From Ruthenibacterium avium (GTDB lineage: Bacteria > Bacillota > Clostridia > Oscillospirales > Ruminococcaceae): DNA of 16,370 nucleotides. Numbering within the stretch: the first letter of the stretch is position 1; every line of letters begins with the position of its first letter. Below are positions 7,328-14,245 of this stretch, piece by piece. The DNA is taken from NCBI GenBank assembly GCA_019118905.1, contig DWYA01000094.1, forward strand, positions 1-16,370, in the 5' to 3' direction. Below the pieces are notes generated by a model. It was given only the letters and a program-made list of their open reading frames with translations. It made no database searches and was not told where the DNA came from. Both the position numbers and the translations under genes were made by a program.

Positions 7328-8650
7328 ATGAAAAAGTTCATTGCGGGCGCACTTGCTTTTGCAACGGCGTTGACCGTCCTCACCGGCTGCGGCGGCGCAG
7401 CCGGCAGCAGTACCGCTCAAACTTCCGGCAGCACAGCCGCCGGCAGCACGGCGGCAGGTTCCACGGCTTCCGGTGAGCAGCAAGTGCTCAAGGTAGCCAC
7501 TTGGGACTACACCTCGAACCCCAGCGTATCCAACTCGGTAAAGGCGTTTGAAGCCGCTAATCCCAATATTAAAATTGAGATTCTCGACATTCCGTCCACC
7601 GACTACAACACGAAGCTGAACGTAATGCTCAACGGCGGCAGCGATTTGGACGCTTACTTTATTAAGGATGCTTCCAGCACTTACGACCTTTACAAAAAGA
7701 ACCAGCTGTTGGATTTGACCGACTATATTGAGGCCGACGGTGTGGATATGTCCGCTTATAACGGCACCGACACCCCGTTTAACATCGAGGGCCGCCAGTA
7801 TGGTATGCCGGTGCGCACCGACTATTATGTACTGTTCTACAACAAAGACCTGTTCGATGCAGCAAACATGGAATATCCCAGCAACGACATGACATGGAGC
7901 GAGTTTGAAGACTTGGCCATGCAGATTTCCGAAGCGGCTGATTGCTACGGTGCTTACTTCCACACTTGGCAGGCCTGTGTGCAGAACTGGGGCGTACAGG
8001 ACGGCGAGCACACCATTATGGACTATGACACCAACTATGACTTCTTTAAACCGTACTATGAGATGGTGCTTCGTCTGCAAGATGCCGGCGCTATTCAGGA
8101 GTTTGGCGAGCTGCAAAGCGGCAATATCCACTACTCCGGCGCCTTCGCAGCGGGCAACGTGGCTATGATGCCCATGGGCACTTGGTATATGGCTACCATC
8201 GCTGAGTCCATCAAAAACGGTGAAGCAAACCTGAAGGAGTGGGGCGTTGCCACCCTGCCGCACCCCGACAATGTTTCCGCTGGTTATACCGTGGGCGCTA
8301 CCACACCTATCGTAATCAACCCGTCTTCCCAGAAGCAGGATTTGGCTTGGCAGTTTGTTAAGTTTATGTCCGGTGAAGAAAGTGCAAACGAATACGCAAA
8401 AGTGGGCGCAATTCCCGGCCGTTTGAACGACGAAATTCTGGCCTTGGTACAAGAGCAGGAAGGTATGCCCGAGGGCTTGGCAGAAGCTCTGAAAGTGGAA
8501 AACATCGTGGCTGACCGTCCGATTCAAGAGAGCGTAACCGAAGTGAACGATATGCTGGGCCAAGAGCATAGCCTGATCATGCTCAAAGAGTGCAGCGTAG
8601 ATGAGGGCCTTGCTAATATGGGTGCCCGTGCGGCTGAAATTTTGAAGTAA
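7328..8650 (+). CDS. Sugar ABC transporter substrate-binding lipoprotein (CUT1, family 1 SBP)
   Basis: A 440-residue extracellular solute-binding protein anchored by lipid. MKKFIAGALAFATALTVLTG is a lipoprotein signal peptide with lipobox LTGC and C21 as the lipid-modified residue. A Gly/Ser/Thr/Ala linker (22-49) with three GSTAA-like repeats follows, then the periplasmic-binding-protein fold starting LKVATWDYTSNPSV and containing DAYFIKD, PVRTDYYVLFYNKDLF, AFAAGNVAMMPMGTWYM and AWQFVKFMSGEE, all typical of the UgpB/MalE class. Cleaved length and aromatic content fit an oligosaccharide ligand. With GH88 and lyases in the same operon, the ligand is likely a uronic-acid-containing oligosaccharide; relatives in some GH88-carrying bacteria import unsaturated glycosaminoglycan disaccharides. 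First gene of the plus-strand operon; its transcript probably exceeds that of the permeases because of the hairpin after it. Confidence 0.92.
   Translation: MKKFIAGALAFATALTVLTGCGGAAGSSTAQTSGSTAAGSTAAGSTASGEQQVLKVATWDYTSNPSVSNSVKAFEAANPNIKIEILDIPSTDYNTKLNVMLNGGSDLDAYFIKDASSTYDLYKKNQLLDLTDYIEADGVDMSAYNGTDTPFNIEGRQYGMPVRTDYYVLFYNKDLFDAANMEYPSNDMTWSEFEDLAMQISEAADCYGAYFHTWQACVQNWGVQDGEHTIMDYDTNYDFFKPYYEMVLRLQDAGAIQEFGELQSGNIHYSGAFAAGNVAMMPMGTWYMATIAESIKNGEANLKEWGVATLPHPDNVSAGYTVGATTPIVINPSSQKQDLAWQFVKFMSGEESANEYAKVGAIPGRLNDEILALVQEQEGMPEGLAEALKVENIVADRPIQESVTEVNDMLGQEHSLIMLKECSVDEGLANMGARAAEILK
7427..7471 (+). repeat. Degenerate 15-bp tandem repeat encoding GSTAA linker
   Basis: Three consecutive 15-bp units encode GSTAA, GSTAA and GSTAS in the lipoprotein linker. 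Codons differ between units, so the repeat is old or kept at the protein level. It gives a flexible tether between the membrane anchor and the binding domain. Confidence 0.6.
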
Positions 8651-8660
8651 TAACCGAAAT

Positions 8661-8696
8661 GAGGGTGGGGCAGGGAAAGCTTGCCCCGCTCTTTTT
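8661..8696 (+). terminator. Intercistronic hairpin with short T-tract (partial terminator)
   Basis: GGGGCA (8667-8672) pairs with TGCCCC (8682-8687), extended at the base by GAG/CTC (8661-8663 with 8689-8691) across a small internal loop, followed by TTTTT (8692-8696). It sits between the binding-protein stop and the first permease. Such hairpins usually protect or partly terminate the message so that binding protein is made in excess over permease. Confidence 0.65.
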
Positions 8697-8707
8697 GAGA
8701 AAACGGA

Positions 8708-8716
8708 AAGGTGGAG
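8708..8716 (+). promoter_or_regulatory. Ribosome binding site that fixes the first permease start
   Basis: AAGGTGGAG lies just before ATG 8722. An in-frame ATG at 8659 would place the start inside the hairpin and add a hydrophilic tail unlike this family, so it is rejected. Confidence 0.7.
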
Positions 8717-8721
8717 TGTAC

Positions 8722-9630
8722 ATGAAACCAAAGCAGAAAAGCGCCATGAGCATGGAACGCCGGAATGCGCTGGTGGGTATTTCGTTCATCCTGCCAAACT
8801 TCCTTGGCTTTTTGATTTTTGTTTTAATCCCGGTGGTGTTTTCTTTTATCCTTGCCTTTATGAACTGGGACGGTTTCACAGAGATGGAGTTCGTTTGGCT
8901 GGATAATTTTAAAACCATCTTTGCAGACCGTATCTTCCGCGAATCGCTGGTACAAACCATTATTTATTGCGTATTCAATGTGGTGCTGAGTGCCGTGGCT
9001 GCCTTGGGGCTGGCGCTTGTTCTCAATACGAAGCTGAAGGGCAAAACCTTTTTCCGCAGCGCCATCTTCTTCCCGTATGTTGCCTCTGTTGTGGCGGTAG
9101 GCGCGGTGTGGAAAGCCATGTTTATGAAAGACGGCGGCCCCATCAATATCTTCTTAGAGACCATTGGTGTGCCCGCCGACGCGCTTCCCGGCTGGCTCTC
9201 CTCCACCAAGTGGGCGCTGGCAGGCGTCATTATTGTAAGCATTTGGAAAAATATGGGCTACTTTATGGTGATCTACTTGGCCGCCCTGCAAGGCATTTCC
9301 TACTCGCTGTATGAGGCCGCAGAAATCGACGGCGCAACCAAATGGCAGCAATTCCGCCGCATTACTTTCCCGATGCTGACGCCCAGCCACTTCTTTGTCA
9401 TCATGATGCTGACAATCAACAGCTTCAAAACCTTCGACTTGATTTTTGCACTAACCGAAGGCGGCCCGGGAACTTCCACGACGCTGCTGAGTATGTACAT
9501 CTACAAAGAATCTTTCTCCTACCTGCACTATGGTTTAGCCAGCGCCGCTGCCATGATTCTTTTCTTAATTGTCGGCAGCATCACCATCTTGCAATTCCGG
9601 GTAGAAAAGAAATTTACTGATTTTATGTAA
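8722..9630 (+). CDS. Sugar ABC transporter permease, UgpA/MalF type
   Basis: A 302-residue inner-membrane permease of the CUT1 carbohydrate family with six apparent membrane segments, the first at about 18-46. The EAA loop that contacts the ATPase is clear: YEAAEIDGATKWQQFRRITF at 197-216. The TM5-TM6 region contains FDLIFALTEGGPG, a very common motif in this family. It pairs with the next gene to form the transmembrane channel for the sugar held by the lipoprotein. It has its own ribosome site after the intercistronic hairpin. No ATPase gene is present nearby; CUT1 systems in Firmicutes often share an MsmK/UgpC-type ATPase encoded elsewhere. The exact substrate is not visible from sequence. 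Confidence 0.95.
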   Translation: MKPKQKSAMSMERRNALVGISFILPNFLGFLIFVLIPVVFSFILAFMNWDGFTEMEFVWLDNFKTIFADRIFRESLVQTIIYCVFNVVLSAVAALGLALVLNTKLKGKTFFRSAIFFPYVASVVAVGAVWKAMFMKDGGPINIFLETIGVPADALPGWLSSTKWALAGVIIVSIWKNMGYFMVIYLAALQGISYSLYEAAEIDGATKWQQFRRITFPMLTPSHFFVIMMLTINSFKTFDLIFALTEGGPGTSTTLLSMYIYKESFSYLHYGLASAAAMILFLIVGSITILQFRVEKKFTDFM

Positions 9631-9642
9631 GGAGGCGGCGTT

Positions 9643-10473
9643 ATGGTACAACAGACCAAAATAGGCGTGCGTATTTTCCAATATATTTTGCTGATTACAC
9701 TGACGCTTATCACTCTGCTGCCGCTGATTTGGATGCTGTCTGCGTCTTTTAAGCTGTCAACAGAGGTTTTCAGCAACCCCATTCGCTGGATTCCCGAAAC
9801 GTTCCACTGGGATAACTACCTCAAAATTTGGGAAAAGGTAGACTTCGCTCTGTTTACCAAGAACAGCGCAAAGCTGACCATTTTAGTTACTTTGATCCAG
9901 CTGCTCACTTGTTCTTTTGCAGCCTACGGCTTTACAAAATGTAAGTTTCCCGGCCGTGATACGCTGTTCCTTTGCTATGTGGCCACGATTGCCATTCCTT
10001 GGCAAATTTTCATGCTGCCTCAGTACATTATGATGCAGAAGTTCCACCTCGTTGACTCTCACTTGGGTTATGTGCTGTTGTCCAGCTTTGCGGCGTTCGG
10101 CGTATTTTTGCTGCGCCAGTTCTTCCTCGGTATTCCCAACGAGCTGTTGGAGGCGGCGCGTATTGACGGCCTTTCGGAATACGGCATTTATTTCCGCATT
10201 GTGCTGCCCTTGGCAAAACCCGCTATGGCTACCTTGGCCATCTTCACCTTTGTGAATGTTTGGAACGACTTCATGGGCCCCATGATTTACTTTAACTCCG
10301 AGTCGAACAAAACGATTCCTCTGGGCATTCGCATGTTTGTGGGTCAGTATTCTACCGATTATCAGCTCATCATGGCTGCCAGCGTGGTAAGCTTGATTCC
10401 TGTCATTATTATGTATGCCTTCTGCCAGCGCTACTTTGTACAGGGTATCGCCAGCAGCGGCTTGAAAGGCTAA
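9643..10473 (+). CDS. Sugar ABC transporter permease, UgpE/MalG type
   Basis: A 276-residue permease, partner of the preceding UgpA-type subunit. It has an N-terminal membrane segment (about 12-33), the extracellular stretch with FSNPIRWIPETFHWDNY that is usual for MalG-like proteins, and an EAA loop LLEAARIDGLSEYGIYFRIV at about 168-187. The C-terminus ends GIASSGLKG, the standard ending of this family. The ribosome site GGAGG (9631-9635) immediately follows the upstream stop codon, leaving a 12-nt gap, so the two permeases are made together. After its stop, 54 nt without a clear terminator lead into the sulfatase gene, so the transporter and catabolic genes are probably one transcript. Confidence 0.95.
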   Translation: MVQQTKIGVRIFQYILLITLTLITLLPLIWMLSASFKLSTEVFSNPIRWIPETFHWDNYLKIWEKVDFALFTKNSAKLTILVTLIQLLTCSFAAYGFTKCKFPGRDTLFLCYVATIAIPWQIFMLPQYIMMQKFHLVDSHLGYVLLSSFAAFGVFLLRQFFLGIPNELLEAARIDGLSEYGIYFRIVLPLAKPAMATLAIFTFVNVWNDFMGPMIYFNSESNKTIPLGIRMFVGQYSTDYQLIMAASVVSLIPVIIMYAFCQRYFVQGIASSGLKG

Positions 10474-10527
10474 GCGCTTTTTTAAAAGTCGAAATTTTCA
10501 GCTTTTCTGTCGGAAGGAGAATCCCAT

Positions 10528-11958
10528 ATGTCTGGAAAAAATTTGCTGTTCGTTTTTGCCGACCAGTGGCGGCGGATGGCCATGGGCTGCGCGGGGCAAG
10601 ACCCCGTGCTGACCCCCCGTATGGATGCTTTTGCGGCGCAGTCGATGTACTGCACCGATGCTACAAGCAGCTTTCCTCTCTGCTCGCCCCACCGCGCCAG
10701 CTTGTTCACCGGACGCTGGCCCCAGACCACGGGAATGTTTACAAACTGTAAGCCGGGCCTTTCGGTGCGTTTGCGGGATGAGGAAATCTGCATTGGCGAA
10801 GTGATGAAAGAAAACGGCTACCGCACCGCCTATATCGGCAAGTGGCACCTGGATGAACCGGAAATCAACCATTCTCAGGAGCCTTTGTCGGGCGCGCGCG
10901 ATTGGGATGCCTACACCCCGCCGGGTATTCGTCGGCATGGCTTTGACTACTGGTATGCCTATAATACCTGCGATACCCACCTCACGCCGCATTACTGGAC
11001 CGATTCCCCGAACCCCATTCGGGTGGAACAGTGGTCGCCGGAGCATGAAACGGATGTGGCGATTCGCTATTTGCAAGATGCCGCCCAAAAGGAACAGCCC
11101 TTTGCGCTGTTTGTTTCGTGGAACCCGCCCCACAGCCCGTATCACTTTGTACCTGAAAAATATCGGCAGTTATACAAAGATTTAAAATTCCCGGTGCGGG
11201 ATAATGTCGATGCCGAGCGTCTGCACTATCACACCCCCGAGGCCAGCAAAATGACCGAAGAAGATTTGCGCCAAGCCACCCGCGACTATTTCGCGGCGGT
11301 GTCCGGTTTGGATGAGCAGTTTGGCCGTTTGCTCGACAGCCTGAAGGAGCTGGGGCTGGATGAGAATACCATTGTGGTGCTGACTGCTGACCATGGCGAC
11401 ATGATGGGAAGCCACGGGCTGATGGCAAAGCATGTATGGTACGAGGAGTCTATCGGCATTCCGATGGTCGTGGGCGGCGCGGGTATTCCGCAAGGCACCT
11501 GCGGCAAGGTAATCGGAAGTGCCGACGTTGCCCCGACGCTTTTGGATTTGCTGGATTTACCCATCCCTAATACCATGGAAGGGCAGTCGGCAGCAAAGGA
11601 ACTGCTGACAGGTGCTGCCTGTGAAGACAGCTTTACCTATTTATATGCCTGTCCGGGCGGCTTAGCGCTTTTAGAACCTTTGCAGCAAGCAGGCATTGAC
11701 CCAAAATCCATGGGATGGCGCGGCATTCGCAGCAAACGATATACTTATATTGTAGATGCCGGGTATACGCCCGACAGCCCAATGCAGCGGCTTTTGTACG
11801 ATTTGCAGCAAGACCCGATGCAGAAAGAGCCAAAGAAACTGCGCCGGGCGGCGGACTGTCCCGAAGCCGAGGCGTTGGAGCGATATTTGTCCGAGTGGCT
11901 TGAACGGGAGCAAGACCCTTTCCTGCCGAAATTGAATAAGGAGAGCTCTGTTTTATGA
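10528..11958 (+). CDS. Family S1 sulfatase, FGly (Cys) type with CSPHR motif
   Basis: A 476-residue sulfatase. Active-site elements: D12 and Q13 in FADQWRR; the FGly motif CSPHRASLFTG with C52 and R56; GKWHLDE with K105 and H107; H202 in NPPHSPY; TADHGDMMGSHG with D288 and H289; and K301. The CxPxR core needed for FGly formation is intact, although the usual small residue at the fourth position is His. No signal peptide is present, so it is predicted cytosolic, where an anaerobic maturase could modify it. AAGGAGA (10514-10520) precedes the ATG by 7 nt. Its TGA overlaps the ATG of the next gene (ATGA), so the two are translationally coupled. It is clearly different from the minus-strand sulfatase, suggesting a different sulfate position or sugar. 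Confidence 0.92.
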   Translation: MSGKNLLFVFADQWRRMAMGCAGQDPVLTPRMDAFAAQSMYCTDATSSFPLCSPHRASLFTGRWPQTTGMFTNCKPGLSVRLRDEEICIGEVMKENGYRTAYIGKWHLDEPEINHSQEPLSGARDWDAYTPPGIRRHGFDYWYAYNTCDTHLTPHYWTDSPNPIRVEQWSPEHETDVAIRYLQDAAQKEQPFALFVSWNPPHSPYHFVPEKYRQLYKDLKFPVRDNVDAERLHYHTPEASKMTEEDLRQATRDYFAAVSGLDEQFGRLLDSLKELGLDENTIVVLTADHGDMMGSHGLMAKHVWYEESIGIPMVVGGAGIPQGTCGKVIGSADVAPTLLDLLDLPIPNTMEGQSAAKELLTGAACEDSFTYLYACPGGLALLEPLQQAGIDPKSMGWRGIRSKRYTYIVDAGYTPDSPMQRLLYDLQQDPMQKEPKKLRRAADCPEAEALERYLSEWLEREQDPFLPKLNKESSVL

Positions 11959-13022
11959 AACGACTGGAGAAACTGAGCCCCGAAATGCTGCTGCCCGCTC
12001 CGGTGGGCGGCGGTTTTTCGATGGAAGGATATTGGGTGTGGTGCGGCAGTGTTATCCGCGGAGAGGACGGGCGTTATCATATGTTTGCTTCCCGCTGGCC
12101 GAAAACACTGCCGTTTCATCCCGGCTGGGGCGTTGCCAGTGAAATTATGCGTGCCGACAGTGATACGCCGGAAGGCCCCTATACGTTCCGGGAAGTGGTT
12201 TTGCCTGCCCGCGGCGCCGGTTGGTGGGATGGCCGTGTGACGCATAACCCATCTATCTGCCGCGTGGACGGAAAATACGTTTTATTTTATGTCGGCACGA
12301 CTTATCCGTTCCCGGATGTGCCTGCTGATGGCAGCCTGTGCCATGACAGTCTGCCTTGGCTCGCTGCCCGCGCGGGCAAACGCATTGGGGCGGCAGTGTC
12401 CGACAGTGTGTTCGGCCCGTGGAAACGGATGGACCATCCGCTTTTGGATGTGCGTCCGGGTCATTTTGATGACTTTTTCACTTCCAATCCCGCTCCTTGC
12501 ATCGCGGAGGACGGCAGCTGTCTGCTGGTGTATAAAACCCGCACTTGGCGCAAACCGCCCTATGACAAGTGTACCGGCAATGAGATGTTCAGCGATATGA
12601 AGCTGGGCGTCGCCTTTGCCCCTAAGTGGGACGGCCCTTATGAGCGCATCGACACCCCTCTGTTTGATGGGCAGCCCGGAATTTTGGAAGACCCCTTTGT
12701 GTGGAAAACCGACAGCGGCTATGCCATGATTGCAAAAGACTGGAACGGCGCTTACACCGGCCAGGTGGGGCGCATCATGAATGCCCACAGCACGGACGGC
12801 ATCCACTGGGAGGTGGATGCTGAAACCATGCTGCCGCTGGAGATTTTATGGAGCGATGGGAAGGTGCGTTTGGCGGGCAATATGGATCGTCCCTTTATTT
12901 TGTTTGACGACCAAGGCAGAGCTACCCATCTGTTCTGCGCCACCAACGATGGAACGGAAGCCTGCTTTGCCACAATGACCCGCTCATGGAATATGTGCAT
13001 CCCCTTGCGGACACAGCCTTGA
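11955..13022 (+). CDS. Five-bladed beta-propeller protein, GH43/GH117-like glycosidase candidate
   Basis: A 355-residue protein with the sequence rhythm of the GH32/43/62/117 propeller fold. Blade-edge motifs recur: DTPEGPYTF (70-78), SDSVFGPWKRMDHPLL (149-164), APKWDGPYERIDTPLF (222-237) and STDGIHWEVDA (279-289). Blade-core motifs also recur: GRYHMFASRW, HNPSICRVDGKYVLFYV (98-113), SNPAPCIAEDGSCLLVY, LEDPFVW (244-250) and RPFILFDDQG. Acidic residues at positions usual for catalysis are present (for example D246), but I cannot assign catalytic roles with confidence. No signal peptide is seen. It overlaps the sulfatase stop by 4 nt (ATGA) and has AAGGAG upstream, so it likely acts on the same substrate, possibly removing a non-uronic sugar. 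A binding or phosphorolytic (GH130-like) role is less likely but open. Confidence 0.7.
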   Translation: MKRLEKLSPEMLLPAPVGGGFSMEGYWVWCGSVIRGEDGRYHMFASRWPKTLPFHPGWGVASEIMRADSDTPEGPYTFREVVLPARGAGWWDGRVTHNPSICRVDGKYVLFYVGTTYPFPDVPADGSLCHDSLPWLAARAGKRIGAAVSDSVFGPWKRMDHPLLDVRPGHFDDFFTSNPAPCIAEDGSCLLVYKTRTWRKPPYDKCTGNEMFSDMKLGVAFAPKWDGPYERIDTPLFDGQPGILEDPFVWKTDSGYAMIAKDWNGAYTGQVGRIMNAHSTDGIHWEVDAETMLPLEILWSDGKVRLAGNMDRPFILFDDQGRATHLFCATNDGTEACFATMTRSWNMCIPLRTQP

Positions 13023-13064
13023 GTGGTGGATACACGCTGGATTTTCAGAAATATTTTTAAAACG

Positions 13065-13070
13065 AAAGGA
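13065..13070 (+). promoter_or_regulatory. Ribosome binding site that fixes the GH88 start
   Basis: AAAGGA lies 8 nt before ATG 13079. The upstream in-frame ATG at 13070 overlaps this site and is therefore an unlikely start. Confidence 0.6.
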
Positions 13071-13078
13071 TGAAACCG

Positions 13079-14227
13079 ATGGAAATGATGGAAAACAAGC
13101 AAGCCTCTTTGGCGCTTGATACGGCGTGCGGGCTTTTGCGCGGCGTTTTGGATCAGTTTACCGATCAGTTCCCCTTCTCTTGCAGCGAAAATAATTTTTA
13201 CCCCGCCGGCGAAAACGTGGAGTGGACCACCGGCTTTACCACCGGTGAATATTGGCTGGCATGGGAACACACGGGGGATGAAGCTTTTAAAAAAGCTGCC
13301 CTGCGTCAGGTGGACAGCTTTTTGGAGCGCATTGAGAAAAAGATTGATGTCAACCACCACGATATGGGCTTTCTTTACACGCCTTCCTGCGTGGCGGCTT
13401 GGCGGCTCACCGGCAGCGAAACCGGCAAAAAGGCCGCACTGCTTGCGGCGGACAACCTGATTGCCCGCTTCCAGCCGAAAGGACAGTTTCTTCAGGCTTG
13501 GGGCGAATTGGGTGCGCCGGACAATTACCGGCTGATTATTGACTGCCTGTTGAATTTGCCGCTGCTGTACTGGGCCAGCGAAGTGACCGGCGATGAAAAG
13601 TACCGGAAGATTGCACTGACACACACCAAAACCAGCATGGAAAACCTCGTAAGACCCGACCATTCTACCTATCACACCTATTTCTTTGACCCCGAAACGG
13701 GTGCGCCGGTGCGCGGTTCCACTCAGCAGGGCTACCGTGACGGTTCCGCTTGGGCGCGCGGACAGGCTTGGGGCGTGTACGGCATGGCCTTGGCCTATAA
13801 GTACACAAAAAACGAAGCTTGCATTCCGCTGTTCCGCGATGTAACCGATTATTTCTTGGCACATCTGCCGGAGGATTTAGTGCCGTATTGGGACTTGGAG
13901 TTCACCAGCGGCGACGAACCGCGTGATTCCTCTGCGGGTGCCATCGCCGCTTGCGGTATGCTCGAAATGGCGAAATATCTGCCCGAGCAGGAAGCGCAGC
14001 ACTACACACAAATGGCTCGAAAGATGGCGCAGGCTTTGTGGGAAAGCTGTGCGGTAAAAGACCCGGCTGTGTCCAACGGCCTGCTGCTTCACGGCGTATA
14101 CGCCAAAAATTCGCCCTACAATCCCATTCCTCGAGACCGCGGTGTGGACGAATGCAACACATGGGGCGACTATTTCTACATGGAGCTGCTCACTCGCTTG
14201 GAAAAGGATTGGAAGCTCTACTGGTAA
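13079..14227 (+). CDS. ugl: GH88 unsaturated glucuronyl hydrolase
   Basis: A 382-residue enzyme of glycoside hydrolase family 88, close to the usual length of about 377-398. It removes the 4,5-unsaturated uronic acid that lyases leave at the non-reducing end, by vinyl-ether hydration. The two conserved aspartates are clear: D95 in NHHDMGFLYTPS and D155 in YRLIIDCLLNLPLLYW. Other hallmarks are the single (alpha/alpha)6 barrel rhythm, GYRDGSAWARGQAWGVYG, RDSSAGAIAACGM and RGVDECNTWGDYFYMELL. No signal peptide is present, as is normal for this cytosolic family. Before RGVDE the loop reads AKNSPYNPIPRD, longer than and unlike the SxxSxK-type sulfate-binding loop that I recall from streptococcal enzymes, so preference for sulfated substrates is uncertain. 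It lies between the propeller gene and the PL12 lyase, exactly where its substrate would be produced. Confidence 0.95.
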   Translation: MEMMENKQASLALDTACGLLRGVLDQFTDQFPFSCSENNFYPAGENVEWTTGFTTGEYWLAWEHTGDEAFKKAALRQVDSFLERIEKKIDVNHHDMGFLYTPSCVAAWRLTGSETGKKAALLAADNLIARFQPKGQFLQAWGELGAPDNYRLIIDCLLNLPLLYWASEVTGDEKYRKIALTHTKTSMENLVRPDHSTYHTYFFDPETGAPVRGSTQQGYRDGSAWARGQAWGVYGMALAYKYTKNEACIPLFRDVTDYFLAHLPEDLVPYWDLEFTSGDEPRDSSAGAIAACGMLEMAKYLPEQEAQHYTQMARKMAQALWESCAVKDPAVSNGLLLHGVYAKNSPYNPIPRDRGVDECNTWGDYFYMELLTRLEKDWKLYW

Positions 14228-14245
14228 GACAGGGGAGGTAGGAAA

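Noticed and set aside
7226..8731. Long minus-strand open frame opposite the binding-protein gene
   Set aside because: The plus-strand frame encodes a clear lipoprotein with known motifs; the antisense frame has no ribosome site, no recognisable domain and is a by-product of GC-rich codon usage.
12752..13864. Long minus-strand open frame opposite the propeller and GH88 genes
   Set aside because: It spans the junction of two well-supported plus-strand genes and shows no family motif, so it is a shadow frame.
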